64,000 nt of DNA from Paenibacillus_V sp046244365 (GCF_046244365.1 NZ_CP176395.1:1736001-1800000), one strand, 5' to 3'. Shown: positions 34,861 to 45,184, numbered from the stretch's first letter. The notes: generated from the sequence alone by a model not told the origin. Translations and numbers: made by a program.

Positions 34861-35060
34861 CTGAAGAAGGGCTATGCGGTTTGGCGGTATCTCCTTTCGG
34901 TCACTCTTGTGTTCAGGAAATTTGGATTGGAATCCGCATGATTGCGGACATTCCCGAACACAAAGGCGACCGCTTACGCTCCTTCAGGTGACACTCGCCA
35001 TCCCTATAGCGTTCTTCTTTAGCTTTCTCACAAATTGTACGGGGTGTCTTCGAACCCCGT

Positions 35061-37316
35061 TTATTGCATTTCCGCGACCACGACGCGTCTCTCCCGCCTA
35101 TATTCGCCCGGCGTTACGCCGGTCAGTCTCCGGAACATTCTCGTGAACGAATTGGCGTTCTGATAGCCGACCTGGAGGGCGACTTCATGTATTTTGCAGT
35201 CCGTCGCTTCCAGTATTTCTTTGGCCTTCATGATCCGGACGTCGTCCAGACAATCGCCGAACGTTTTGCCGGTTTTGTTTTTGACGTACTTGCACATGTA
35301 GCCGGTCGACAGATTCAGCTTCTCCGCAACGGCGTCCGGACCGATGTCCTCTCCGTAATGCTGCTCCATATAAGCCAGGACGTATTCGATAATCGGATCC
35401 TTTTCCATTCGTTTCTCGTTCATAAGAGCGGACGCATAACCGATCAAGCTTCGGAAGAAGTCGTCGTATTGCTCCTCCGTAACAAACTCTTTGATCTGTT
35501 CGTAGGGTGACAGCTCCTCCTGCAAATCCCCCGCATTAATATTTTGCAGCATGAGCGCCAGCAGCGTTTTGGAAACGACCTCGCCGGCTAGCTGCCTGTA
35601 TTGCTCGGCCGTACCGTTCGAACGAAGGCGGTTCATCATCCGTCCGATCATCAGCATGATGTCCGCTTCGTTGCCTGCCGCGAGGTGCGCGGTAAACTCC
35701 TTCTCCTCCGACGGCGTCAAATGAAAGTCCGGTTGCGGACTGGCGCAGTCCGTGACGATCTGGGTCTCGCCGTTCAGCTTGCGGCGTCGAACCATCTCGC
35801 GCGCCTCGTCATAAGCCGCCGTAAAGCCGCTCGGGCTGTATTGAACAGGATTGAAGGCGATGGTGACGTAATAATATTCGCTGTCCGTGTCGAATACATG
35901 CTTCATGGCACCCAGCGCATTCCGCAAAGCGCCCGAGGCGTCGGGCTCGGCAAACACGATCGAGAAGATCAAATCCTTCTCCGACTGCACCGTCTCCGAT
36001 TGCGGGAAAGCCTGCTGGACGTTCAATTGGATAAATTCGAGAATATGGGATTTTTTCTGCTCCTCGGTGATCAGCTCGTGGAAGCGGCGAGTGAAATGGA
36101 TATGGAACATGACGAAAAAATACGGTCGGGACGTATCGATCAAATTTTGCACGTCGCGGCTGCCGATCGGGATGCTTTTCACCTTGTTCCAATAGCCGTA
36201 TTTTTTGAGCAGCGTGTTTTTGTTCTGCAAATCCTTATGAATGCTTCGGTTGGAGGCGATAATGGTCCGCAAGTTTTCGACGATCATGTTGAATTCGTTG
36301 ATTTTGCTGCCGAGCTGGATGTTCGGATTCATTTTGTACATCGAATCGATGATTTTCTGGATCGGGCTCTTGAACCGGATGCTCAGCAGCACGGAAATGA
36401 TCAAGCTCAAAATCAACGAAAGCGCCAGCAGCACGATCAGGACGACGCTCAGGCTGTATATTTTGGAAGCGATGTTCTGATTCGGGATGACGTTGACGTA
36501 AGTCAAGCCGGATTTCTCGCCCTTGGCATAGAAGTAGTAATTGTTGTCTTTCGTAAAATAAGGCTTGGACGGGTCGAACGCGAGCGGGGATAACGCTTGT
36601 TCCTGTTCGCCCGAGCTGTAGAAGACCGTTCCGCCGCCGTCCGTCATATAGAAAAGGTCGGAAACGGATAAATGATACTTGCGATAGATCGCGGACGCAT
36701 CAAGCAAGGCGGCGATGTAGTACTGCTTTTGCAGCTTGCTCTTGACGATCACGGGGAACAGACTGCCGGCAGGCTCTATGGAGCCGTTGAAATTTCTTCT
36801 CGTGAAATCCGCAGCGGGGAAAATACGCATGTAATAGTCCTCATCGACCTGCTTCGCCCAGAATGTGGCGTCATACGCAGGACTGATGTACTGATTGGCG
36901 AACATGTCGTTTTCCTTCATCAAGCCGCTTTTGTCGACGAGGAAGGAATGGCGGCCGTTGTAGAGAAACATATTATCCAAGCCGAGATTTTTGTAATTCG
37001 TGACGAGCGACGTAAATTCCTTGGCCAAGTCGTTCATCGCAAAAAAGTTGGTGTTATCCCGATTGAGAACGATTACATTTGCATTGTTATAAAAATTCGC
37101 GGCCACTTCCTCCATCACTTGAAAATGCTCCTCGTATTTGGATACCGTGTTGCTCATATTCAATTTGTTATACGTAATCACTTCTTCACGAATGCTTCCC
37201 GTAAAAAAGTTGAAAGAGAGCGCATTGAAAATGAACGAGATTACAATGATGACGATAAAACCGAGAAGCAGCTTCGTAAATAACGAGTTCCGTTTAACCC
37301 GCAATCCGTCGATCAT
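35061..37316 (-). CDS. Membrane-bound AraC family regulator (YesS/YtdP-like), partner of cassette 1
   Basis: This 751-residue one-component regulator has an N-terminal membrane segment (LFTKLLLGFIVIIVISFIF) near residue 15, a large extracellular sensor domain of about 230 residues and a second membrane segment (IYSLSVVLIVLLALSLILS). A linker with a HAMP-like stretch and a C-terminal AraC double helix-turn-helix follow (DAVAEKLNLSTGYMCKYVKN; KIHEVALQVGYQNANSFTRMFR). It resembles B. subtilis YesS and YtdP, which control polysaccharide-use genes beside Lpl/Yes-type transporters. ATG 37316 is chosen because AAGGAG lies 8 bases upstream. It is divergent from the cassette-1 lipoprotein gene and probably activates it. 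Confidence 0.9.
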   Translation of the reverse strand: MIDGLRVKRNSLFTKLLLGFIVIIVISFIFNALSFNFFTGSIREEVITYNKLNMSNTVSKYEEHFQVMEEVAANFYNNANVIVLNRDNTNFFAMNDLAKEFTSLVTNYKNLGLDNMFLYNGRHSFLVDKSGLMKENDMFANQYISPAYDATFWAKQVDEDYYMRIFPAADFTRRNFNGSIEPAGSLFPVIVKSKLQKQYYIAALLDASAIYRKYHLSVSDLFYMTDGGGTVFYSSGEQEQALSPLAFDPSKPYFTKDNNYYFYAKGEKSGLTYVNVIPNQNIASKIYSLSVVLIVLLALSLILSLIISVLLSIRFKSPIQKIIDSMYKMNPNIQLGSKINEFNMIVENLRTIIASNRSIHKDLQNKNTLLKKYGYWNKVKSIPIGSRDVQNLIDTSRPYFFVMFHIHFTRRFHELITEEQKKSHILEFIQLNVQQAFPQSETVQSEKDLIFSIVFAEPDASGALRNALGAMKHVFDTDSEYYYVTIAFNPVQYSPSGFTAAYDEAREMVRRRKLNGETQIVTDCASPQPDFHLTPSEEKEFTAHLAAGNEADIMLMIGRMMNRLRSNGTAEQYRQLAGEVVSKTLLALMLQNINAGDLQEELSPYEQIKEFVTEEQYDDFFRSLIGYASALMNEKRMEKDPIIEYVLAYMEQHYGEDIGPDAVAEKLNLSTGYMCKYVKNKTGKTFGDCLDDVRIMKAKEILEATDCKIHEVALQVGYQNANSFTRMFRRLTGVTPGEYRRERRVVVAEMQ

Positions 37317-37566
37317 CGCCAGCACTCCTTGCTTCATCATTTTGTTTCTTCCATCATAGACGATTTTGGAGTTCATCGGGAACATCCAATTTCGGATCAT
37401 TTATTCATTCCCGGACATTTGCCGGCGGAAAGGCTCGAAACGGAATAAAGCAGCGAAAACGGAAGCTTTTCAGCGGACGGCAACTGCGGTTACGCTTCAA
37501 ATGCAGGCGGCGTCATACGGCGGCTTGCCGATTCGCAAACCAAACATTTGAAGGGGGAAAGCAGAA

Positions 37567-39246
37567 ATGAAACGAGCTCATCTTCTATCTGTAACGCTTT
37601 TATCCGCATTGTCGCTAGCCATTTCCGGCTGCAGCGGCAGCGTGGACAAGGGGCAGCCGAAAGACTCCGCGAAGCCGCAAGACAGCGTAAAGCCGCAGGC
37701 CAGCGGAACGGCCGCAAACGGCATGAAGGACGGCAAATACGACCCGCCGATCACGCTGACGACCGTTCGCGCGCAGCAGACGACAGTCAAATTTGCGCAA
37801 GGCGATTCCATTGAGAATAACGTATGGACCCGAGCATATGAAAAAGAATACGGCATTAAATTGAAGACGCTCTGGGCGGTCGATCCGAATCAGCTCGAGC
37901 AAAAAATGAATTTGACGATCGCATCCGGCGATATCCCCGACTTCTTTCAGGTTAATGCGACCCAATTCAAGCAGCTTGCCGAAGCCGGTCTGATCGCCGA
38001 TATGACGGAAGCCTACAACAAGCACGCGTCGGAGGGCGTCAAGAAGCTGATGACCGAGGGCGGGGAAAAGGTGCTCCAATCGGCCACGATCGGCGGCAAG
38101 CTGATGGCCATCCCGTTTACCTCCCCTACCCAGGAAGGCTCCCAGATGGTTTACGTTCGGACGGACTGGCTGCAGAAGCTGAACCTGCCCGAGCCGAAGA
38201 CGATGGACGATTTGCTTAAAATCAGCGAAGCGTTCACGACGAAGGATCCCGACGGCAACGGCAAGAACGATACGTACGGACTCGCCGTGGACAAAGATTT
38301 TTCGATCCTGCTCGGCTTCTTCAACAGCTTCCATGCCTACTACGGCATCAACATCAAGGACGCGAACGGAAACCTGGCGTACAGCACCATTCAGCCGGAG
38401 ATGAAAACCGCGCTCAAGAAGCTGCAGGAGATGTTCAAGGCGGGGCAAATCGATCCCGAATTCGGCGCCAAAAACGCAACCAAAACGTACGAGATGATCG
38501 CGAACGGCAAAATCGGCATGTTTTATAACGGGCCGTACGCCGGCTTATATCCGCTGCAAGCGGCGAAGGACAAAGACCCGTCGATGGAATGGAAAGCGTT
38601 TCCGCTCGCTTCGGTGGACGGGAAGCCGGCCAAATCGCAGGTTGAGTTAGGCGTAGCGGGCTATTGGGTCGTCAAGAAAGGCGTCAAAAATCCCGAGGCC
38701 GTGCTCAAAATGCTCGACTTTTGGCTGAAAACGTTCTACGAAAACAAGTCGGACGATATTTACAAGGAGTTTAATACTTCTCCGACGGACAACAACCAGG
38801 TATGGCTGCTCAATGCCGTATCCGCTTACAAATCGTTCAAGAACGTCGACGAAAGCTTGCGCATTATCGAGGCGCTCGATACGAAGGATATGTCGAAGCT
38901 GACGCCCGAGGATAAAGGCGTATACGAGAAAATTCAAAAGTTTCAGGCCGGCGACCGCAGCAACTGGGGCTGGAATCTCATTTTCAACAAGGGCGGCTCG
39001 ATGTCGGTTGCCGACCAATACCGGAAAAACAATCTGTATCTCAGCAACGAATTCATTACGACGCCGCTGACGTCCATGATCGAGAAAGGAACGGCGCTAA
39101 CCAAATTGGAGTCCGAGGCGCTGACGAAAATCATTTTGGGCCAATCGTCCATCGACGAGTTCGACAAATACGTGGAGCAATGGAAGAAGCAGGGCGGAGA
39201 CGAAATCGTCAAGGAAATTAACGAATGGTACAAAACGACCAAGTAA
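37567..39246 (+). CDS. Sugar ABC transporter lipoprotein (LplA-like), cassette 1
   Basis: This 559-residue extracellular solute-binding lipoprotein belongs to the large LplA-type CUT1 group. It has a lipobox ending at Cys22 (SLAISGC) and a charged, Gln/Pro/Ser-rich linker. A bilobed binding domain follows (IASGDIPDFFQVNATQFKQL; DPDGNGKNDTYGLAVDK). The length of about 560 residues is typical for transporters of complex oligosaccharides rather than simple sugars. It is the first gene of a five-gene operon, preceded by AAGGGGG. Its partner in cassette 2 is at 47442-49109. Confidence 0.93.
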   Translation: MKRAHLLSVTLLSALSLAISGCSGSVDKGQPKDSAKPQDSVKPQASGTAANGMKDGKYDPPITLTTVRAQQTTVKFAQGDSIENNVWTRAYEKEYGIKLKTLWAVDPNQLEQKMNLTIASGDIPDFFQVNATQFKQLAEAGLIADMTEAYNKHASEGVKKLMTEGGEKVLQSATIGGKLMAIPFTSPTQEGSQMVYVRTDWLQKLNLPEPKTMDDLLKISEAFTTKDPDGNGKNDTYGLAVDKDFSILLGFFNSFHAYYGINIKDANGNLAYSTIQPEMKTALKKLQEMFKAGQIDPEFGAKNATKTYEMIANGKIGMFYNGPYAGLYPLQAAKDKDPSMEWKAFPLASVDGKPAKSQVELGVAGYWVVKKGVKNPEAVLKMLDFWLKTFYENKSDDIYKEFNTSPTDNNQVWLLNAVSAYKSFKNVDESLRIIEALDTKDMSKLTPEDKGVYEKIQKFQAGDRSNWGWNLIFNKGGSMSVADQYRKNNLYLSNEFITTPLTSMIEKGTALTKLESEALTKIILGQSSIDEFDKYVEQWKKQGGDEIVKEINEWYKTTK

Positions 39247-40208
39247 GCCGGTTGACGGGCGGGGGAGAACAATCGCTCCCTCTCCCTCCTTCTCCACTCC
39301 ACGGGAGGACGCGCCTTCGCAAGAAGCTGGCGAACTGGCCGCTGCACCTGATGATCTTGCCGGGACTTCTCCTGGTGCTCGTTTATAATTACGGTCCGAT
39401 GTTCGGGATCGTGATCGCCTTCCAGAAGTATATACCGGCCAAAGGCTTTTTCGGCTCCGAATGGGTAGGGCTTAAAAATTTCCGTTACGTGATGAGCTTG
39501 CCCGATACGCTCGAGGTGCTGAAAAATACGGTCTTTATCGCGCTGATGAAAATTGCGGTCGGACTGGTCGTTCCGATTACGATCGCTCTGCTGCTCAATG
39601 AGATCATGGCCAAATTCGTCAAGCGCGCCATTCAAACGCTCATTTATTTGCCGCATTTCCTGTCATGGACCATTCTCGGAGGCGTGCTGATCGATCTGCT
39701 GTCCCCTTCCGTCGGCATTGTCAATTCGATCATCGGTTTCTTCGGGTTCAAGCCGATCTATTTTCTCGGCAGCAACGATTGGTTCCCTTACGTGCTGGTC
39801 GTCACGAACGAGTGGAAGGAGTTCGGCTTCAGCACGATCATTTATTTGGCGGCGCTTACGAGCATCAACCCGTCGCTCTATGAAGCGGCGATCGTCGACG
39901 GCGCCGGAAGGCTGCGCCAAACGTGGCACATTACGCTTCCGGGGATGCGGCCGATTATCGTGCTGCTGGCAACATTAAGCCTGGGGAGCGTATTGAACGC
40001 CGGATTCGATCAGGTATTCAACCTGTACAATCCGCAAGTGTATGAGAGCGGCGACATTATCGATACGTACGTATACCGGATGGGGCTGATCAGCGCCCAA
40101 TACAGCCCGGCTACGGCAATCGGACTGCTCAATTCGCTCGTTTCCTTCGTGCTGATTTCCGTCGCCTATATACTGGCGTACCGGTTTGCCAAGTACCGGA
40201 TTTTTTAG
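39225..40208 (+). CDS. Sugar ABC transporter permease (LplB family), cassette 1
   Basis: This 327-residue membrane permease has six membrane segments and the conserved EAA loop (YEAAIVDGAGRLRQTWHITLPGM). It belongs to the LplB/YtcP group of binding-protein-dependent permeases. The start at 39225 overlaps the lipoprotein gene by 22 bases and uses an AAGGAAA ribosome site inside it. It carries an extended N terminus (about 35 polar residues before the first membrane segment), which may mean that the true start is further inside. It needs a partner permease (next gene) and an ATPase, which is not encoded here. Confidence 0.9.
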   Translation: MVQNDQVSRLTGGGEQSLPLPPSPLHGRTRLRKKLANWPLHLMILPGLLLVLVYNYGPMFGIVIAFQKYIPAKGFFGSEWVGLKNFRYVMSLPDTLEVLKNTVFIALMKIAVGLVVPITIALLLNEIMAKFVKRAIQTLIYLPHFLSWTILGGVLIDLLSPSVGIVNSIIGFFGFKPIYFLGSNDWFPYVLVVTNEWKEFGFSTIIYLAALTSINPSLYEAAIVDGAGRLRQTWHITLPGMRPIIVLLATLSLGSVLNAGFDQVFNLYNPQVYESGDIIDTYVYRMGLISAQYSPATAIGLLNSLVSFVLISVAYILAYRFAKYRIF

Positions 40209-40249
40209 ATCCGCGTCACTTTGTGGGGATATAGAAAGGAGGAGGTGCG

Positions 40250-41128
40250 ATGCGGGCATCCGGCTGGAGATTCGGCTTCAATCTATTCAATTATACGTTC
40301 CTGTGCCTGCTGGCCGTGCTGTGCTTGCTGCCGATCGTTCACGTTCTCGCCGTATCGCTTAGCGCGAGCCATGCGGCATCGGCGGGAATCGTCAAGCTAT
40401 GGCCGGTCGGCTTCAATACGACGTCGTATGCCTACGTGCTCGGCAAGGAAGAATTTGTCCGTTCGCTGCTCGTGTCTTTGAAGCGGGTGGTTCTCGGTAC
40501 GACGATCAATCTGCTGATGACCGTGCTGCTTGCGTACCCGTTATCGAAGGAATCCGCGAAGTTCAAATCGCGTACGTGGTACGTATGGATTTTCGTTGTC
40601 ACGATCTTGTTTAGCGGGGGGCTTATTCCTTACTACATGATCATTAAAGCGACAGGCCTGCTCGATACGATCTGGGCGCTCGTCGTGCCTGGCGCAGTGC
40701 CTGTATTCAGCATCATTTTGCTGCTCAATTTCTTCCGCGGACTGCCGAAGGAGCTGGAGGAGGCTGCTTTTATCGACGGAGCCGGGCATCTGACTACGTT
40801 GTTCCGGATTTTTCTGCCGCTGTCGCTGCCGGCCTTGGCGACGCTTCTGCTGCTGACGATGGTCGGTCATTGGAACAGCTGGTTCGACGGTTTAATTTTT
40901 ATGAATTCCCCTGAGCATTACCCTCTGCAAAGCTATTTGCAGACGATCGTGATCCAGAAGGATTTTTCGACGCTGACGGATTTGAATTCGGAGGCGCTGC
41001 GGCAAGTATCGGACAGAACGGTGAAAGCGGCGCAAATTTTTATGGGCGCGCTGCCCGTGCTCGTGGTATACCCGTTCCTGCAAAAGTATTTCATGAAAGG
41101 CATCGTGCTCGGAAGCGTGAAGGAGTAA
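40250..41128 (+). CDS. Carbohydrate ABC transporter permease (LplC/YtcP family), cassette 1
   Basis: This 292-residue permease has six membrane segments and an EAA loop (EEAAFIDGAGHLTTLFRIFLPL). Its C terminus (QKYFMKGIVLGSVKE) is almost identical to that of the cassette-2 permease (QRFFIKGIVVGSVKE), showing common ancestry. A strong GGAGGAGG precedes the ATG. It pairs with the LplB-like permease to form the pore. Confidence 0.93.
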   Translation: MRASGWRFGFNLFNYTFLCLLAVLCLLPIVHVLAVSLSASHAASAGIVKLWPVGFNTTSYAYVLGKEEFVRSLLVSLKRVVLGTTINLLMTVLLAYPLSKESAKFKSRTWYVWIFVVTILFSGGLIPYYMIIKATGLLDTIWALVVPGAVPVFSIILLLNFFRGLPKELEEAAFIDGAGHLTTLFRIFLPLSLPALATLLLLTMVGHWNSWFDGLIFMNSPEHYPLQSYLQTIVIQKDFSTLTDLNSEALRQVSDRTVKAAQIFMGALPVLVVYPFLQKYFMKGIVLGSVKE

Positions 41129-41159
41129 GCTTCCGGTCAACGTTCGGAGGGAGATAACG

Positions 41160-43115
41160 ATGAGATTCAGACAAATTCATCTTGACTTTCATAACCATGC
41201 AAATGTGCCGATCGGCACCCGCTTCTCGAAGCGGCAGTTTCAAGAAATGCTGCAGCTGGGCAACGTCGACTCGATCACCGTCTTCGCCAAATGCTTTCAC
41301 GGGTGGGCCTATTACGATACGAAGAAGTTCGATAAGCATCCGGGCCTGCAGTTCGACCTGCTCGCCGAAATGATCGAGGCGGCCCACGAAATCGGCGTGA
41401 AGACGCCGGTGTACATCAACGTCGGGCTTGACGAGCAGCTGGCAAGACGCCACCCCGAATGGCTGATGCGCGACGAATTGGATCGGACGACTTGGGATGC
41501 GGGCTTTAAAGAGCCCGGCTTTCATGTGTTTTGCTTCCATTCGCCTTACTTGGAGCATATTGTGCAGCAAATTGAAGAGGTCGTTCATGGCTACGATGCG
41601 GACGGCATCTTCCTCGATATCGTATATCCGAAGGCTTGCTACTGCCACAATTGCCGGGCGACGCTGCTTGCCGAAGGGAAAGATCCGCACGACGAGAAGG
41701 CGGTCATGGAGCTGGCGGAGCGGGTTTATGCGAACTATACGGCGCAGGTTAACGAGCGGGTGCGGGCGATCAAGCCCGATATGGCGGTTTTCCACAATAG
41801 CGGGATTCGCTGCGGACGCCGAGATATCGCTGCGATGAACAGTCATCTGGAGGTGGAATCGCTCCCTTCGGGCGGATGGGGCTACGATTACTTTCCGATA
41901 TCGGCAAGGTACTTGCAGCAGATCGAGAAACATATCGTAGGGATGACAGGGCGCTTCAACAAAAACTGGGGCGAATTCGGCGGCTACAAGCATCCGAACG
42001 CGTTCCGCTTCGAAGCGGCGTTAAGCCTGGCGCACGGGACTCGCTGCTCGGTCGGCGATCATCTTCATCCGGACGGTGTTATGGATCCGATCGTCTACAA
42101 GTCGGTGGGAGGCGCCTATCGGGAAGTGGAAGCGAAGGAGCCGTGGTGTGCGGGAGTCGAAAACGTGGCCGATGTCGCCGTTCTGGCGGTCGAGTCGCTC
42201 GGTCCTGCGGAAGAACGGATGGGGCGATCCGATATCGGCGCGTACCGCATTTTGCAGGAAGGGAACGTGCTGTTCGACTTTATCGACACGGATTCGGACT
42301 TCGCCGCCTACAAGGTCGTCATCTTGCCGGATAAGGTGCGGATTACGCCGAAGCTCGCCGTTAAATTAGAGCGGTTTTTCGAGAACGGCGGCAAGGTGCT
42401 GGCTACCGGCGAATCGGGGCTGAACGAGGCCGGCGATGCGTTCGCGATCGACCTCGGTGCCAGCTGGATCGGCGCGAATCCGTTCCAGCCGGATTTTTTC
42501 CGGCCTCATTTTGCGACGCGCAGCTTGGGAGAAGGCTCGTTCGTTTTCTATGCGCAGGGGCAAAAGGTGGCGCTCGGCGCGGGCGGTACCGAGCTCGGCG
42601 TCCGGGAAGACCCGTATTTCAACCGAGGCGCGAACGCCTATTATTTCACCCACACGCCGAATTGCCGCAACGATGCGGGACCGGGCATGGTCGAAAGCGC
42701 GAACGGCATTTATCTTGCCTGGAACGCGTTTCTGGACTACGGCGAGAACGCCAGCCTGTTCGTGAAAGAGACGATCCTTCATGCGCTGGATCTGCTGCTT
42801 GGGGCCGGCAAAACGCTCGAGACGAGCTTGCCTGCGCAAGGCATCGTTTCGCTGCAGCATCAGCCGCACGAATCGCGGTACGTGAACCATCTTCTGTATG
42901 CGTTCCCGGTAAAGCGAGGCAAAGAAATGGAAATCATCGAGGATATCACGCCGATTTACGATATCGACGTTACGCTGAATATAGCAGGACGCGTGAACCG
43001 GGTCTACTTGGCGCCGCAGCTGGAGGAGCTTCCTTACGAACAAGAAGGCGCAACGATCCGTTATAAGGTACCGGTTATCGATTGCCATCAGATGGTTGTC
43101 ATCGACTGTCAATAG
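41160..43115 (+). CDS. GHL6-like putative glycoside hydrolase, tandem copy 1
   Basis: This 651-residue protein resembles the 'hypothetical glycosyl hydrolase 6' (GHL6) group. It has a TIM-barrel-like N-terminal domain (FRQIHLDFHNHANVPIG; VDSITVFAKCFHGWAYYD). The conserved acidic stretches DADGIFLDIVYPKACYC and MTGRFNKNWGEFGGYKH could hold catalytic residues. A beta-galactosidase-trimerisation-like domain follows (near ENGGKVLATGESGLN), then a beta-sandwich-like C terminus. There is no signal peptide, so it works in the cytoplasm on imported sugar. It is 31 bases after the permease gene, in the cassette-1 operon. The activity is inferred from family resemblance only. Confidence 0.75.
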   Translation: MRFRQIHLDFHNHANVPIGTRFSKRQFQEMLQLGNVDSITVFAKCFHGWAYYDTKKFDKHPGLQFDLLAEMIEAAHEIGVKTPVYINVGLDEQLARRHPEWLMRDELDRTTWDAGFKEPGFHVFCFHSPYLEHIVQQIEEVVHGYDADGIFLDIVYPKACYCHNCRATLLAEGKDPHDEKAVMELAERVYANYTAQVNERVRAIKPDMAVFHNSGIRCGRRDIAAMNSHLEVESLPSGGWGYDYFPISARYLQQIEKHIVGMTGRFNKNWGEFGGYKHPNAFRFEAALSLAHGTRCSVGDHLHPDGVMDPIVYKSVGGAYREVEAKEPWCAGVENVADVAVLAVESLGPAEERMGRSDIGAYRILQEGNVLFDFIDTDSDFAAYKVVILPDKVRITPKLAVKLERFFENGGKVLATGESGLNEAGDAFAIDLGASWIGANPFQPDFFRPHFATRSLGEGSFVFYAQGQKVALGAGGTELGVREDPYFNRGANAYYFTHTPNCRNDAGPGMVESANGIYLAWNAFLDYGENASLFVKETILHALDLLLGAGKTLETSLPAQGIVSLQHQPHESRYVNHLLYAFPVKRGKEMEIIEDITPIYDIDVTLNIAGRVNRVYLAPQLEELPYEQEGATIRYKVPVIDCHQMVVIDCQ

Positions 43116-43231
43116 CCCGATTAAGGGCAAGCGGGCAATACGGTAACTGATGCCTACTGCTATACGGTCAAGAAGAATGCGGCTGGGGATCAGTTCGGCA
43201 TATTCATCAAATGACGACAGGAGAACAGACG

Positions 43232-45157
43232 ATGAGACTGATTAAAAGGGCCGTTCATATCGATTTTCATACGATGCCGGATATTCCCGATCTGGGGGCC
43301 GGGTTCGATGCCAAAGCGTTCGCCCGAACGCTCAAGGACGCGCGCGTCGACTTTATTAATGCATTCGCCAAATGCAACATCGGCTTTGCGTATTATCCGA
43401 GCGGAATCGGGATTCCGCATCCGCATCTGAAATTCGATATGCTGGGGCAAATGGTCGAGGAGTGCCATAAGCTCGGAATCGGCGTGACGGCCTATTTCAA
43501 TGTCGGACTCGATCATGAGATGGCCCGCAAGCACCGGGACTGGTCGATCGTCAACAAGGAAGGCCAGGTCATATACGGCGACAGAACGGCCAACTTTTTT
43601 CGCAACATGTGCTTGAACTCGGGCTATCGCGACTATATGCTCGGCATGATCCGCGAAGTGGTCGAGCGTTACCCGGTAGACGGTGTCTTCCTCGACTGCA
43701 TCCTGGTCAATCCGTGTTACGGCGACGAATGCTGCGAGGGGATGAAGGAACGCGGCAGGAACCCGCTCGACGACGACGACGTGCGGGCGTATGCCAAAGA
43801 GACGCTGATGGAGTTTTGCCGGGAAGTGAAGGACATTGTCGGGGATGAGCGGTTTCTGTATTTGAACGGGATCGAAACGCCGGATACGGAAGGGCTCAAC
43901 ACGCACGGGGAGATCGAATGCTTGCCGAGCGGATGGGGGTACGATTTCTTCCCGGCCCAAGTAGCCTATACACGCAACGTGAGGCCGCAGACGTTCTACA
44001 TGACGGGCCGCTTTCAGACGAATTGGGGCGATTTCGGCGGCATTCAGAGCAAGGCTTCGCTCCTGAACGATTGCTGGGATGCGATAAGCAATGCGTCCGC
44101 AACGTCCATCGGCGATCATATGCATCCGAGGGATGGGCTCGACCCGGTCGTGTACCGGCTGATCGGCGAGGTGTATACCGAGCTGGAGCGGCTCGAGCCC
44201 TGGACGGACTATGCCAAAGCCGCCGCGGATATCGCCGTTCTGACGCCGGAAAGCGGAAGGCTCGGAGACTGCCACTCCGGCGCTGTCCGCTTGCTGGGGG
44301 AGCTGAAGTACACGTACGATATCGTGAACGAGCGGCTCGACTTATCCAAGTACAAGGTGCTGATCCTGCCGGACGAGGTAACGGTATCGCCGCTGCTTAA
44401 GGAGAAACTGAAGGCCCATCTGGCTAAAGGCGGAGGGATCGTCAGTTCCGGGGAATCGGGCTTGAATCCGGACAAAACGGCGTTTGCGCTGGACGAATGG
44501 AACATGACCTATGAAGGCCCCGATCCATGGAACGCCTCCTATTTCAAAATGCTCGAGGATACCGGAGGCCAAGTACCGGCTATGCTGCACGCGATGTACG
44601 AGCAAGGCATCCTCTTGCAGGTGCGGGAGGGAGCAAGCGCCGTCGCCGACTACTACCAGCCGTATTTCAACCGGAAATGGGACGGATTTCACGGCTACTT
44701 CTACACGCCGCCAGAGAAATACGCCGGCCGGCCGGCGCTTGCAAAATCCGGGCGCATTTATCAATTTTGCCACCGGATCTTCACCGATTACATTCGGAAG
44801 GCAGCGCCCATGCACAAATATATGGTCGCGCATTGCTTGAAGCAGCTGCTTCCCGAGCCGCTCGTCATCTGCGAACGGATTCCGGCCTCGGCGCGCGTTA
44901 CGGTGACGGAAAAGGAAAACATGCAGATGATCCACGTCAAACTGACGCATCCGGAGCCGCGCGGCACTTATAATATCATCGAGGATTTTCCGGTACTGAC
45001 GGAAGGCGTCGTCAGCGTACGGGAGGACGGGATAGCGGTCAAGGCGGTATACGCCGCTCCGTCCCGGGAGCCACTGCCGTATACGTCGGATAACGGGTAT
45101 ATCCGCATCCCTCTGCCGAGGGTAGAAGGGTATCTGATTGTGGTTGTGGAGCGGTAG
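43232..45157 (+). CDS. GHL6-like putative glycoside hydrolase, tandem copy 2
   Basis: This 641-residue paralog of the preceding protein has the same order of segments: KRAVHIDFHTMPDIPDLG, DFINAFAKCNIGFAYYP, VDGVFLDCILVNPCYGDECC, MTGRFQTNWGDFGGIQS and a GGIVSSGESGLN segment. The cysteines around the FLD motif are in similar places. The sequences have clearly diverged, so the two probably act on different linkages of the same oligosaccharide or form a hetero-oligomer. ATG 43232 follows AGGAGA with 7 bases spacing; ATG 43211 is less likely. Two hairpins, one a strong terminator, follow the stop codon and end the five-gene operon. Confidence 0.75.
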   Translation: MRLIKRAVHIDFHTMPDIPDLGAGFDAKAFARTLKDARVDFINAFAKCNIGFAYYPSGIGIPHPHLKFDMLGQMVEECHKLGIGVTAYFNVGLDHEMARKHRDWSIVNKEGQVIYGDRTANFFRNMCLNSGYRDYMLGMIREVVERYPVDGVFLDCILVNPCYGDECCEGMKERGRNPLDDDDVRAYAKETLMEFCREVKDIVGDERFLYLNGIETPDTEGLNTHGEIECLPSGWGYDFFPAQVAYTRNVRPQTFYMTGRFQTNWGDFGGIQSKASLLNDCWDAISNASATSIGDHMHPRDGLDPVVYRLIGEVYTELERLEPWTDYAKAAADIAVLTPESGRLGDCHSGAVRLLGELKYTYDIVNERLDLSKYKVLILPDEVTVSPLLKEKLKAHLAKGGGIVSSGESGLNPDKTAFALDEWNMTYEGPDPWNASYFKMLEDTGGQVPAMLHAMYEQGILLQVREGASAVADYYQPYFNRKWDGFHGYFYTPPEKYAGRPALAKSGRIYQFCHRIFTDYIRKAAPMHKYMVAHCLKQLLPEPLVICERIPASARVTVTEKENMQMIHVKLTHPEPRGTYNIIEDFPVLTEGVVSVREDGIAVKAVYAAPSREPLPYTSDNGYIRIPLPRVEGYLIVVVER

Positions 45158-45184
45158 CTCCATTGCGGTTGCTGGTCGTGTATA

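Larger units (their letters stand above)
34496..35060. other. Spacer with terminator and palindromic repeats, no gene
   Basis: This 565-base stretch holds the terminator at 34584-34627, the second cluster of TTCACTA/TAGTGAA repeats (34640-34860) and a hairpin ACGGGGT/ACCCCGT at 35039-35060. That hairpin sits just past the AraC stop codon on the minus strand. I see no gene. Confidence 0.7.

Noticed and set aside
36672..37283. Plus-strand frame opposite the membrane AraC regulator
   Set aside because: Antisense to a clearly conserved sensor domain, with no ribosome site.
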